Assembly (NCBI RefSeq): GCF_043290135.1
Contig: NW_027464604.1
Location: 875,501 to 939,500, forward strand
From: Rhipicephalus microplus
Taxonomy: Eukaryota > Arthropoda > Arachnida > Ixodida > Ixodidae
Length of the DNA stretch: 64,000 nt
Direction of reading: 5' to 3'
Position 1 is the stretch's first letter. Each line of letters starts with the position of its first letter. The translations under genes were made by a program, and so were the position numbers. Of the stretch, positions 11,531 to 22,245 are shown one piece after another. The notes beneath the pieces were generated by a model, which was not told the origin of the DNA, ran no database searches, and saw nothing but the letters and a program-made list of their open reading frames with translations.

Positions 11531-13017
11531 AATCATGAATTACCAACAAGCCCACCTTTCCATCCTATTGCAGTGCACCTCAACCTTCAAAAGGCTCACT
11601 TAGACTTATACTCCCCTAAATATTACTCAGTTGGTCTGTCTGGACAAGTTGACCCTTCAGTCAGTTTGTCGACTTACATTTGTAGCCAGTGTAAAATTTC
11701 ACAATCCAACCTTCACTCATACTCCTGCCACACAGCCTTCTTCTGAAAAAGAGATTCACCCTCAGACATAAGACTGAGAGCTATCTCTTTTTTTTTAAAA
11801 CACGGTTTGTCGATTTCTTTCATGACCATAAAAGAGTAGCTGCAAAACCAGTGGGTACCACTAGTTAGGAACTTAACTTATGAATAAATTAGTAAATAGT
11901 TATTATTCCATTACCTTGGCTTATGAAAATTTTCATATCTTGTAGAAGACGTAAAGAACCCTTTGAAGGCTTTCCTTGTGAAATCTCTAAGCAGGTCGAA
12001 TGCATCGGGTATATTACATAAAGATGCAGGGCACATCACATGCATGGTCTCAAGAAACGTGGCATTGCGCCGGTAACCAAAGAGACCTGGATGCATGCAA
12101 AAGTAACAGCTACAATTATTGTAGAGGGAACAGACTTTATAGGCCAAGATATGTAATTTTGCCTAGCCTGTTTCTCTTTGTCAAAGCTATTCTCATGCTT
12201 TTGGTAGCATGTTTGGAAAAACAAACACTAAATAGAGGTTCTTGGTGCCGTGTACCTATGAAAAAATGTCTTCTCATAAAAAAGCCTTTCTTTAAACTCT
12301 GTAAAAGATTGCTTATGCAAGAGAGTTTTGTGCGCTCATGTAACTTCTTTTCCACAATGATCGTGGCACCAACTTTTCCAGTGGTAGGTTTCTTCCTCAC
12401 TATTGCAGTTAAAAAGTATATACACTGCGATCACACCAGTATTGAGGGGTAATATTGCAATTTGGCTGTTATATACTCAGCAGCAACTTATCTTTATGTT
12501 GGAGCACATGCTATGGAGGCGGGGCTTCTACATATTTGTGTTTTCATTTATCTACTTACAGAATTTCTGCAACGCCCTCGCGGCATTACTGCAGGGGGGG
12601 TCTACATATGAAGTCCTTCCACTAAACCATGTATATTGGTCTTCGCTGTATATTATATTATTTGTTATAATTATCTGTTGCACGCTTACCAATGAGTTTT
12701 CCAGCATTTTGTTTACTAGTTGCATGTCATGCCTGCTTTCGCTAACAATTATAGAACGTTATTTTTATGTCATATAACGAGTATAATCATGTTTTGGTAT
12801 TTTAATTATAGTGAATATGAACTGTTTATACCCCCCTCACACTATTCTACTGATAGAGCCTGTGGAGGTTTTGTGAATAAATAAATTAATAGGTCCAATA
12901 TAGTTGCTAATATTTCTGCACTAGTACACCTTAACATTCTGGAAAATTATAACAACATATAATAATTACAGCATGCATTAAAAAATCTGGCACGTGGCAA
13001 ACAGGTTTAAAAAGTGA
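11531..13017. other. AT-rich non-coding stretch
   Basis: Open frames are short and show no family resemblance. A stretch at about 12000-12430 has overlapping frames on both strands but low-complexity, AT-rich composition. No repeat ends or RNA genes were recognised. Confidence 0.45.
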
Positions 13018-13261
13018 GTTGATTGATTGATTGATTTGTGGGGTTTAACGTCCCAAAACCACCATATGATTATGAGAGATGCCGTAGTGAAGGGCTCCAG
13101 AAATTGCGACCACCTGGGAATCTTTGACGTGCACCCAAATCTGAGCACACGGGCTTACAGCATTCGCCTCCATCGAAAATGCAGTTGCCGCAGTCGGGAT
13201 TCGATCCTGGACCTGCGGGTCAGCATCCAAGTGCCTTAGCCACTAGACCACTGCGGCGGGT
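13018..13261 (-). mobile_element. tRNA-derived tick SINE, full head
   Basis: Read on the minus strand, it begins with a tRNA-like head: an A-box-like segment (plus-strand 13235-13250) and a B box GGATCGAATCCC (plus-strand 13196-13207). The body follows (GTGCACCCAAATCT and the segment complementary to GGAGCCCTCCACTACGG) and it ends in a (TCAA)n-type tail at 13018-13036. Pol III internal promoter boxes are visible. It is the only one of the four SINE copies in the window that keeps the tRNA head. No clear target duplication was seen. Confidence 0.88.
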
Positions 13262-13713
13262 CATGTTGCTCTACAAGTTCGGCAGTTTTCGCATGAGGGA
13301 CAACTCTGGACACCTAAGACACCACAAGCGAAAAAAAAAGCACAGGGTGTGCTTTTTCATTCTTGTGGTGTTTTAGGCATCTAGAAGTTTCCCTTAAATG
13401 ACGTACCAACTAGACTACCAACAAGTACTTCTAAGTTTTGGAGTGATTTTGGTTTTTGTTAGCTCGCATCATTAAAGCGTATAGCAGCGCACACCAGGTT
13501 ACAGAACGAACATGCACAAAAAGGGATGACACACAGGGTGTCTACCAACCTGGAAAAGTCAAGGAATTTGAACTCTTCTGGAAAAGTCGGGAAATTTCTG
13601 AAAAACCTGGACAGGTTTTGAATATTGACAGAAGTTCTGTGCGACCCTCACAAAAATAAGCATTACTATTGATCAAACCTTAAAAAGCCTCTCTCTTAGC
13701 TGCAACTACAGTG
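13262..13713. other. Non-coding stretch between SINE and LINE tail
   Basis: No supported gene; only short open frames. A short local inverted repeat around the A-run at 13330-13352 (AAGCACA ... GGTGTGCTTTT) is present. Confidence 0.4.
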
Positions 13714-14138
13714 AGCTGCTAGAAGGTTGGTTGGTTGCGAAACTTTATTGTGGTCCTGCAAGGCACGTGGTAGAGCGCAGTGGGCGACTCCCACGTCGGG
13801 ACCATTAGGCCAAGCCTATCGGCCGCTCCGCGGGCTTGCTGAACGGCCCAAAGTTGGTTGGCCAGGTGGAAGCTGCGTAGGGCCGCCTCCCGCCTGACCG
13901 ATGTAGTGTCGGGGTTAGTGTACATTGCCTTGCACTCCCAGAGCATGTGCGCGAACGTGGGTGCACCGCACATGCGGGGCAAGCGTCATTGGGGAACACG
14001 TCAGGATAAATAGCGTGAAAGGATCTCAGGTTAGGGTACGTGTCAGTCTCCAGTAATCTGAGCATAAGGGTATGTGGCCTATTAAGTTTTGGATGAGGGA
14101 GTGGATATAGTCTTCGCGCGAGGTAGCTGCTAGAAGGT
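13714..14138. repeat. 14-bp target-site duplication flanking a LINE tail
   Basis: AGCTGCTAGAAGGT occurs at 13714-13727 and again at 14125-14138, exactly bordering the LINE fragment 13728-14124. This marks a 5'-truncated, target-primed insertion. Confidence 0.88.
13728..14124 (-). mobile_element. 5'-truncated LINE tail with RT-associated zinc module
   Basis: The minus strand carries LLETDTYPNLRSFHAIYPDVF and, after a one-base frameshift near 13975, CGAPTFAHMLWECK. This is the C-terminal Cys/His module downstream of RNase H in LINEs; the same module occurs at 53041-53619 (LQTRTYPNLALLPIIYPDIY ... MLWECK). AATAAA lies in the element's direction close to its 3' end. Only the tail was copied. Confidence 0.82.
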
Positions 14139-14353
14139 GTGTGAGAAAAAAAGCCACCCGCATCTTCCCAACGGGGGGAACTCGAGTAAATGCGTCGAGG
14201 AGGGGGGGGGTATCAGCAAAAGCTTTCCGGGCTGCCTACGTCTTTTATTATTCTTAATAATAGTATTTTCTTATTGTAGTTATTGTGATTATTATTGGGG
14301 ATGCAACAGCAATTGTCCTCAGCTACACACATATTGCTCGCGTTTCAAGGATG
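14139..14353. other. Short spacer, nothing recognised
   Basis: Contains a G run near 14205 and AT-rich sequence. No supported feature. Confidence 0.4.
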
Positions 14354-14363
14354 GCACTTGGGT

Positions 14364-15444
14364 CATCATCATATCATCAGTCTGACTACGTCCACTGCAG
14401 GACAAAGGCCTCTCCCATGTTCCGCCAGTTAACTCGGTCCTGTGCTTGCTGCTGCCAATTTATACCCGCGAACTTCTAATTCTCATCTGCCCACCTAAGT
14501 TTCTGTCTCCCCCTAACCCACTTGCCTTCTCTGGGAATCCAGTCAGTTACCCTTAATGACCAGCAATTATCCTGCCTACGCGCTACATGCCCGGCCCATG
14601 TCCATTTCCTCTTCTTGATTTCAACTACGATATTCTTAGCCCCGGTTTCTTCCCTGATCTACTCTGCTCTCTTCTTGTCTCTTAAGGTTCCACCTACCAT
14701 TTTCCTTTCCATTGCTCGCTGCGTCGTCCTCAATTTAAGCTGAACCCTCTTTGTAAGTCTCCATGTTTCTGCTCCGTAGCTTAGTACCGGCAGAATAGAG
14801 CTGTTATATACCTTCCTCTTGAGGGATAGTGGCAATCTACCTGTCATAATTTGAAAGTCTTGCCAAATGTGCTCTACCCCATTCTTATTCTTCTAGTGAC
14901 TTCAATCTCGTGGTACGGCTGCGCGCTTATTACCTGCCCTAAGTAGACATACTCTTTTACAGCTTGAAGTGCACTATGACAATCTCGAAGTGCTGCTCTC
15001 TTCACCACTATGCAAAGCCTTCATTGATTACGAGAAGTCGTTTCATTCAGTAGAAATATCAGCAGTCGTGCAGGCACTGAGGAATCAGGGCGTCGATGAA
15101 TCATATATAAACATCCTGGAAGAAATATACAGGGGATCAACTGCTACCATAGTGGTTCATAAAGAAAGCAACAGAATACCAATCAAGAAGGATGTGTACA
15201 GACAAGGGGACACAATCTCCCCAATGCTATTTCCCGCGTGCTTACAGGAGGTTTTCAGAAGCCTAGATTGAGAACAGTTAGAGGTAAGAGTTAGTAGAGA
15301 GTACCTTAGTGACCTGCACTTCGCCGATGACATTGCATTGCGGAGTAACTGAGGAACGAATTGCAACTTCTGGTTATGGAGTTAGACAAGGAGAGCAGAA
15401 AGGTGGGTCTTAAAATAATCTGCAGAAAACGAAAGTAATGTAAA
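14364..15444 (-). mobile_element. LINE with 5' inversion (two halves head to head)
   Basis: The 3' half lies on the minus strand (14364 to about 14963: EYVYLGQVIS, then the segment LSYGAETW and the C-terminal tail). The 5' half lies on the plus strand (about 14965-15440: FIDYEKSFHSVE, RQGDTISPMLF, LHFADDIAL). The truncated end of the 5' half abuts the 3' half, the arrangement expected from twin priming. The flanks GCACTTGGGT (14354-14363) and GCACTTTGGT (15445-15454) look like a 10-bp target duplication with one mismatch. Family resembles the endonuclease-RT elements common in arthropods. Confidence 0.75.
14969..15440 (+). pseudogene. Inverted RT core of the twin-primed LINE
   Basis: Reverse transcriptase segments A (FIDYEKSFHS, where the usual FDS is FHS), B (RQGDTISP) and C (FADD) are in one frame. 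A TGA at 15269-15271 interrupts it, in the place where related elements usually have a tryptophan codon. A further stop follows the FADD segment, and the frame then shifts. Confidence 0.75.
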
Positions 15445-15454
15445 GCACTTTGGT

Positions 15455-16044
15455 AACTTCAGTTAAAGTTTTAATTGTGGTTTTTGGAGATTGTGTAACT
15501 AAACAACCCTCTTTTTGATTCAATAAATATGAATAATAAAGACAAAATGACAGTTAAGCATTCCAAAACCTTACCTAATTATGCAACATTCACGTGATAC
15601 CCCCACCATTCCGTGTCCTCCCCCTCCCCCCTCGTGGGAAGATGCAAGTTTTTTCTTCGTCCAGAACACACGAGTTTTACAAATCTATTTGGGGGTCTGT
15701 AGATTTCGCGTGTTCAGAGAGGGCAGTCGAGGCCACACATTCACAATGCTCATGTTATGCAAGGCCTTCAAGGGATGTGGCCAAAGGACGAACTGCGGAA
15801 ACTGTGTACTCAATCAGCGCCGTGATCTTCAGAGCAAAGTTCACCTTTGCTGAAGATCCAAGTATGACCAACTGAAGAAGCAGACAGCTCCAAGACATGA
15901 TCTGTGCAAGCCGCATTTAGAGGAGCGGAAAACAACAAAGGAAAAGTACGAATAAAAGGTGTATCCCCAGTGTTTATGTACTTTATTTACAACCAATTAA
16001 AACTTGGTGAATCGGTGGCACTGCAGAGAGCCGATGAGAGAGCC
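15455..16044. other. Non-coding flank before the 2A LINE
   Basis: No supported gene. The long plus-strand frame that begins at 15904 owes its 5' part to chance, because the recognisable element starts only at the first 315-bp unit near 16045. Confidence 0.4.
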
Positions 16045-16050
16045 GATGGT

Positions 16051-16736
16051 GGGCTTCGCGGCTGTGCCAATTCAGAGACCGCTAATCCGTTCATCCTGAT
16101 CATGCAGGTTTTTGCCCGCATCATCACCGACCTGCTCGTGTCTTCCTTTCTGACAGCCTCGTCTGCCACTCCGGGAAACTTCGGGCCTGCTGGCAACGGA
16201 AGTGAACCTTGCGTTTTCCTCCTGCCTGTCACCCATGCTGCAGGACCTTCAGCAGCGCCCCCAGTCCCGCTGTGGATCATCGAAATGAATCTAGCTGCCC
16301 TATCGCCGTCGACAACATCCTATGCGCAGCCTATAAAGCAGCAACCAGCGTCCACTGCGCACTGTGGGCTTCGCGGCTGTGCCAATTCAGAGACCGCTAA
16401 TCCATTCATCCTGATCATGCAGATTTTTGCCCGCATAATCACCGACCTGCTCGTGTCTGCCTTTCTGACAGCCTCGTCTGCCACTCCGGGAAACTTCGGG
16501 CCTGCTGGCAACGGAAGTGAACCTTGCGTTTTCCTCCTGCCTGTCACCCATGCTGCAGGACCTTCAGCAGCGCCCCCAGTCCCGCTGTGGATCATCGAAA
16601 GGAATCTAGCTGCCCTATCGCCGTCGACAACATCCTATGCGCAGCCTATAAAGCAGCAACCAGCGTCCACCGCGCACTGTGGGCTTCGCGGCTGTGCCAA
16701 TTCACAGACCGCTAATCCGTTCATCCTGATCGTGCA
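16051..16736 (+). repeat. Tandem 315-bp 5' units of the 2A LINE (2 full + partial)
   Basis: Unit starts GGGCTTCGCGGCTGTGCC at 16051, 16366 and 16681, exactly 315 bp apart. The third copy ends near 16736. The first two units differ at only a handful of positions. Each full unit ends with CCTATAAAGC about 25-45 bp before the next unit start, the placement of a TATA box relative to a transcription start. 315 is a multiple of three, so the frame stays open through all copies. Confidence 0.9.
16335..16341 (+). promoter_or_regulatory. TATA-like box in the first 315-bp unit
   Basis: TATAAAG in the sense direction of the LINE, about 30 bp before the second unit begins; the same box occurs in the second unit 315 bp later. 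Promoter function is inferred from position and repetition, as in monomeric LINE promoters. Confidence 0.5.
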
Positions 16737-17649
16737 GTTTAGTAGCTCGTATCATGCACTCACTAAAAAATCGAGTGATTACTTTTTGGTGCAGCTGCCA
16801 AGCCCACAGTGCTGCCTTTTACTTGTTTCTGAATGTATTGATGTCATACGCGCCTTGCTACTGCTGTCGGGGGATGTAGAGACAAACCCCGGTCCTGACA
16901 AAATCGTCCTCGAAGAACTGAGAAAGTTGTCTGCCGGCCAGGCCATTTTGATAACCGAGATGCAGAGCCTCAAAACCCAGCTAACAAGTGCAAACAACTC
17001 TATCACTAATCTAAGCACCCGTCTCGCAGACTTAGAAAAGCATTACCAAAGTCTTCTAGCTCCCGAACAGAAGTCGAAGCCCTTAATTCTAAGACCGGTC
17101 AACTAACCCATCGTATGTGTGACATTGAACAGCGCCTTGACGACCTCGAAAACTGTTCCCGACGCAGCAACCTAATATTTTACGGGTTTCCCGACACCAA
17201 CCCGAAGGAAACATACGCTCAATCGGAACAAATAATCATTTACCACTGCCTCGAAAGCTTTGGTCTTACAGTCGAGACTAAAGATATAGAGCGTGCACAT
17301 TGTCTAGGGTGTTACAACACGAACCGGAAACGACCCATTATTGTTAACCTTTCATCCTTCAAAACTAAAGAATCTATCCTTTCGAGCGGCCCAAAACTAA
17401 AAAGCACTAATTTCAGCATTGGCGAAGATTTCACGCGTCCAGCTCGAACTGCACGAAAACAGCTTGTAACCTTTGCCAGAAGCAAGTCCGTACCATTTTC
17501 ATTACGCTTCAAAACCCTGCACATCGGAGCGCAGCGATATATCTTTGACAATGCAGCAGGAATTGTCAGAGCCGTATCGTAGGGATCATGTCGCCGTCAG
17601 CTAGCACGCCATCCGCCCCGTACAAACGCAAGAGCAAACCTGTCATTTT

Positions 17650-18808
17650 CTGTACTTTATACTAACATACGTAGTCTTCTTCCCAAGCGCGTGCCCCTGT
17701 ATAATCTAGTACACTCATCCGGCAGTAGTGTACTGATACTAACAGAAACATGGCTCAGTGACGACATTTCAGATACAGAGGTACTGGCCGACTTGTCAAC
17801 CTTTAACGTCTTTCGTCACGATCGTAAAAATGCACGTGGCGGAGGCGTACTCATCGCCACTAAAAAGAACTATCATGCTCTCTAATCAACACATCCTCAC
17901 AACTAGAATCATTATGGGTAATATGCCGTGCCCCTCCCGAAGTAATAATACTTGGCGTATGCTGTAGGCCCCCTCGAACTGACCCAGACTACCCCCGCAA
18001 ACTTAACGAAATCTTATCCCAGATAACTAATAAACACCCTAAAGCACGTATTCTGGTTTATGGAGATTTTAACTTTCCCTTCATTATTTGGCTCAATCAG
18101 GTTTCACCAACCTCGGGAAATCCTGAAGCAAGAGAATTCGTTGATGTTTGCCTCAACTTTAACCTCATCCAACAGGTAACCGAACCAACGCGCGTCACTA
18201 GTGAATCCTCAAACATTTTAGACCTGGTACTAACAAATAGCCCCGAAAGCTTAAAATCTGTTGCATACTTACGTGAAATCAGCGATCACAAAGTCATTCA
18301 TACCATATTTAACTTCACCCCAAAAATACGCCCCATTTTCCGCAAAACGATTCACTTGTATAAGGGTAAATATGAATTAATTAATCGTTAATTACGAGAT
18401 TTCCTACCATACTTCGAACTCAATCTCGGTTCCTGTTCTCTCAATGACAGCTGGCTAATGCTTAAGGACAAGATAACTGACTTGACTAATAAATTTATCC
18501 CCACAGTGAGCTTTACTGCCAATAAAAATAAACCATGGTTTTCCAAAAGTTTGAAAACACTTGAAATTAAAAAAGCGCCTCTTCAGAGCTGCGAAGTTTA
18601 ATGGTAATGCGTGCGCATGGGGCAAGTACTATGCTGCGGAAGATGCTTATTATGCTGAAATTAGAAAAGCGAAACAGACATTCTATCACAATGATTTATG
18701 TAAAATTTTGAAATCTAACCCTAGATAATTCTGCGAAATCATAAACCCGCAACTAACACGAGACATTACGCTTACAAACGATAAAAATGAAGACGTAAGC
18801 GACGCTGT
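17650..18808 (+). pseudogene. Endonuclease part of ORF2, 2A LINE
   Basis: Eroded EEP-type endonuclease: LTETWLSDDI (17736 on) and GGGVLIATKKNY, then shifted frames with stops. The later part (CEIINPQLTRDITL) leads up to the SINE. In a working element this enzyme nicks target DNA. Confidence 0.75.
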
Positions 18809-19009
18809 TTGTGCCAATATCTGCGGCGGCTGCATTTCCGATGGAGGCAGAAATGTTGTAGGCTCGTGTGCTCAGATTTGGGTGCACGTTAAAGAACCCC
18901 AGGTGGTCTAAATTTCCGGAGCCCTCCACTACGGCGTCTCTCATAATCATATAGTGGTTTTGGGACGTTAAACCCCACATATCAATCATCAATCATTGTG
19001 CCAATATCT
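18809..19009. repeat. 14-bp target-site duplication around the SINE
   Basis: TTGTGCCAATATCT at 18809-18822 and 18996-19009, exactly bordering the SINE body. The host is ORF2 of the 2A LINE, so the SINE is younger than that LINE copy. Confidence 0.92.
18823..18995 (+). mobile_element. tRNA-derived tick SINE, head-truncated
   Basis: The body (GGCGGCTGCATTTCCGATGG, GTGCACGTTAAAGAACCCC, GGAGCCCTCCACTACGG) ends in ATCAATCATCAATCAT. It lacks the tRNA-like head with A and B boxes. Same family as 13018-13261, 30137-30258 and 55970-56146. Confidence 0.92.
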
Positions 19010-19138
19010 TTAACGCCGCGTTCTCATCAGTATTCACTAAAGAAGCCAACGTACTGTTTCCTACGCCACCTACTACGACATTACCAGTGATGGCCCCTGT
19101 TGTGTTATCCGTTAGTGGCATTTCATCACTCATTGACT

Positions 19139-21973
19139 GATGCCTTCAATTCTGAATTCTCACTTCCTGCAAAACGTTTTTCGCTTCTACATATCAATAG
19201 CAGAAGCCTTAAGAACAAAGTTGACGCGATTACCAATTTTCTTCACTCTTGTACCGTATCATTTGACGTGATAATGTTCTCAGAAACTTGGATTCACGGA
19301 AATGAAGTGCCCTATATATCTGGGTACCATTCTGAGCACCTGTGCCGCAGCGCTAAGAAGGGAGGGGGCGTTGCTATATACTTCAAAGACACGCTTACTT
19401 GTGAAAAGTTGCCTCACCTTTCCGTCATAAATGATGACGTCGAGTGCTTAGCTCTACGCATTGGCAAGGTGCTCGCAGTGGTTGTGTATAGGCCACCTCT
19501 TGGAAAGGAAGTAAACTTTCTTCATTTCTTCGAGACGCTACTGTGTGATAATTCTTTCACTTTGGGTTCATTTGTTATTATGGGTGACATAAACATTGAT
19601 CTGAAATCATCACACACGTACTCTAGGGAATTCACTACCATGTTGGACACGTATGCCTGTAAAAATTACGTAGATATACCCACTAAAATCACAACACACA
19701 GTGCCACGTTACTGGACGTCTGCATTACAAACCTTTGCACAGACTACATAAAAACGGGCATTTTCTCTTCCGATATTAGTGACCACCTGCCGGTATTTTT
19801 ACTGGCCACCTTATATGAAAATAAGCCTCAAGAGCAAATGTGTTCTCGACGTAACCTAAATGACATCTCGCGCGAAGTATTTAGAAACTTAGTCCAAGGA
19901 CTTGACTGGAGCATTATATTAGACCAGGCAGACGCCAACACTGCCTATGACATGTTTTTTGAGATGATCCATAAATGTTTTGACAATGCATTTCCGCTCA
20001 AGAAAATCATGGTGCAGCGAAACAAAAAATATAGGAAACCATGGATAAACAAAGGTCTATATCAACGCATAAAGGCTAAGAATAAATTATACCACGAATT
20101 CATTAGTTGTCGGGACCCTGAAGTGTTTTGTAGATACAAAAAAATTCGAAATACTCTGAATGCTGATTTAAGAAAAGCCAAGAAAAATTACTACACAGCA
20201 AAGTTTGAGAGCATTTACGATAACCCAAAGAAGGTATGGCAAATGGTAAATGCTCTAACTAATAGAATGGAACAGTGCAGTGATATAAAAGAAATGACTA
20301 TAAACGGTACAACTATATATGCTGAAGATTTGGCTAACTCAATAAATGCACATTTCATAAATGCCGGTTGTTATGAAGAGCCAAATGACATTGACCGTGA
20401 TACTAATATCCCGGATACACCTATGATAGAACACACAATATTCTTACAACCAACATCTCCTGCTGAAGTGGAGGCATCAATAAGGCTACTGAAAAGTAAT
20501 GTCGCACCAGGCATTGATGAGATTGGTGCGAAAGAATTAAAACAAGTATCCCACCTTATTTCGGAGGCAGTTGCTCATATTGTTAATCTCATGTTGTCAA
20601 CTGGTGTTTTTCCACAAAAACTCAAAGTAGCACGGGTGACAGCTATATTTAAAGGTGGCCTTAGAAATAATTTATCAAATTACCGACCGATATCGGTCCT
20701 CCCCATTATGTCGAAAATATTTGAAAGTGTGATTAACCAAAGACTGGTTTCTTTCTTTGACAAACACAAAATTCTTTCTAATAGCCAATATGGTTTTCGG
20801 AAAAACAGATCAACTGAAAAAGCATTGTGCTACATCAAAGATAGTATACTTACGAACATAGATAGCAAAAATTTCACACTTGGTTTATTTCTAGATTTGA
20901 AGAAAGCTTTCGATTCCATAAAATATAATATTTTATACGACAAACTATCTAGGTATGGGGTGCGGGGAGTAGCATTAGAGCTCATTAAAAACTATCTGAG
21001 TCACCGTTCTCAAATTGTGCAAATACAAAACGCAAAATCATCGAAACTAAAGCTAACACAAGGAGTTCCTCAGGGGTCCATACTGGGGCCATTTTTATTT
21101 CTTGTTTATATTAACGATATTGTAACTATAGCAAACTCTCCTGAAATTATTATGTATGCCGATGACACTAATGTTTTTTTTAAATCCACAGACTTAACTG
21201 ATCTGGAAACTAAGGCCAACGAGTACCTTGCGTTGCTCTCGACTTGGCTAGGCCAAAATAGACTGCAGCTTAATATAGCAAAGACAAACTATGTCATATT
21301 TCGTGCTCTGAACAAACAACTTAGCCGGGAAATAGTTCTAACTTTCCAAGGGCATGAGTTAACCAGGGTTAAAGAGCAAAAGTTTCTTGGTGTCTGGTTC
21401 CAAGAGCATCTTTCGTGGAACGTTCATGTTAATAATTTAGTCGTTGAACTCTCCCGAGCTGTTGGCTGCTTGTATAAAATTGCACCCTTGATACCTATCT
21501 GGTTGAAGCAAAACCTATATAATTCATTGTTCTACTCTAGACTATGCTACGGAATACTGGTCTGGGGTACCACTACAAAAACCAACTACAATAGGATTAT
21601 TCGTCTACAAAAAATGATACTGCGCATTTATGAAAGTTATCAGGGGCCATGGTACCAATTAAGCACGTCACCGTTATTTTTAAAATATCAAATGCTTCAA
21701 GCAAACAAAGTTTATGACTTCAAACTACTGCAGTATATACATTCCAATGCACTATATCTAGACGACAGCAGCAGTAATGAAGTCCCATACGACATGAGAC
21801 TGAAGAGAAGACGAACATTAAAAACCAGGACTAACTATGGTACACAAACAACCAGCCACCAAGTACTAATGATCCTGAATAAGCTAGAAGGTCATATTGA
21901 ATTCTTCACGACTAGAAATGCATTTAAAAATAAGGTGAAGGAACTGTTACTTGCACAGGCTTTGAGAGAATGA
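19139..21973 (+). CDS. ORF2 endonuclease-reverse transcriptase, 5'-truncated but otherwise open
   Basis: About 944 codons with no break. EEP endonuclease: LLHINSRSLKNK, SETW, GDINIDL and SDHLPVF. Reverse transcriptase: LGLFLDLKKAFDSI (motif A), GVPQGSILGPFLF (B), MYADDTNVFF (C) and KFLGVWF. Length is close to the 972-codon relative at 37619-40537. The true start codon was lost by truncation. An upstream ATG at 19100 belongs to the outer LINE and merely reads into this frame. Confidence 0.9.
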   Translation, partial: DAFNSEFSLPAKRFSLLHINSRSLKNKVDAITNFLHSCTVSFDVIMFSETWIHGNEVPYISGYHSEHLCRSAKKGGGVAIYFKDTLTCEKLPHLSVINDDVECLALRIGKVLAVVVYRPPLGKEVNFLHFFETLLCDNSFTLGSFVIMGDINIDLKSSHTYSREFTTMLDTYACKNYVDIPTKITTHSATLLDVCITNLCTDYIKTGIFSSDISDHLPVFLLATLYENKPQEQMCSRRNLNDISREVFRNLVQGLDWSIILDQADANTAYDMFFEMIHKCFDNAFPLKKIMVQRNKKYRKPWINKGLYQRIKAKNKLYHEFISCRDPEVFCRYKKIRNTLNADLRKAKKNYYTAKFESIYDNPKKVWQMVNALTNRMEQCSDIKEMTINGTTIYAEDLANSINAHFINAGCYEEPNDIDRDTNIPDTPMIEHTIFLQPTSPAEVEASIRLLKSNVAPGIDEIGAKELKQVSHLISEAVAHIVNLMLSTGVFPQKLKVARVTAIFKGGLRNNLSNYRPISVLPIMSKIFESVINQRLVSFFDKHKILSNSQYGFRKNRSTEKALCYIKDSILTNIDSKNFTLGLFLDLKKAFDSIKYNILYDKLSRYGVRGVALELIKNYLSHRSQIVQIQNAKSSKLKLTQGVPQGSILGPFLFLVYINDIVTIANSPEIIMYADDTNVFFKSTDLTDLETKANEYLALLSTWLGQNRLQLNIAKTNYVIFRALNKQLSREIVLTFQGHELTRVKEQKFLGVWFQEHLSWNVHVNNLVVELSRAVGCLYKIAPLIPIWLKQNLYNSLFYSRLCYGILVWGTTTKTNYNRIIRLQKMILRIYESYQGPWYQLSTSPLFLKYQMLQANKVYDFKLLQYIHSNALYLDDSSSNEVPYDMRLKRRRTLKTRTNYGTQTTSHQVLMILNKLEGHIEFFTTRNAFKNKVKELLLAQALRE

Positions 21974-21983
21974 CTATTGCAAC

Positions 21984-22245
21984 ACATGTGTGTGTGGGTA
22001 TATGTGTGTGTATGTGTGTATATATGTGTATGTGTATATATGTGTATGTATATGTGTGTATATATATGTGTGTATATATGTGTATGTGGGTGTATATATG
22101 TGTGTATATATGTGTGTGTATGTGTATGTGTATGTATATATATGTGTGTATGTATATATGTGTGTATGTGTATATATATGTGTATGTATATATGTATGTA
22201 TATATATATATGTATATATATATGGATGTATGTGTATGTATCTAT
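21984..22245. repeat. (TG/TA)n microsatellite in a LINE 3' UTR
   Basis: About 260 bp of alternating TGTG and TATA repeats directly after the ORF2 stop. Every frame stays open on both strands, giving spurious open frames of the Tyr-Val/Cys or Thr-His-Ile type. An A-rich tract follows at 22332-22355. Confidence 0.95.

Larger units (their letters stand above)
16051..17582 (+). pseudogene. ORF1 of the 2A LINE (2A motif, coiled coil, nucleic-acid-binding domain)
   Basis: The frame is open to 17106, shifts near 17080-17115, and continues to 17582. A hydrophobic stretch (CCLLLVSECIDVIRALLLL) is followed by GDVETNPGP at 16870-16896, the 2A consensus at which ribosomes skip the last Gly-Pro bond. A heptad-like region (LKTQLTSANNSITNL) and a LINE ORF1 domain (RLDDLENCSRRSNLIFYGF; ERAHCLG) follow. 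The product would bind the LINE RNA. Where translation begins is unclear because the frame passes through the 5' units. Confidence 0.8.

Noticed and set aside
13190..13261. Possible tRNA gene (A and B boxes)
   Set aside because: The boxes belong to the tRNA-derived head of a SINE with body and tail; no complete cloverleaf was recognised.
19100..19138. ATG at 19100 as the true start of the nested LINE ORF2
   Set aside because: These 13 codons belong to the outer LINE; the nested element begins at 19138, as shown by the ATTGAC duplication and the restored outer frame.
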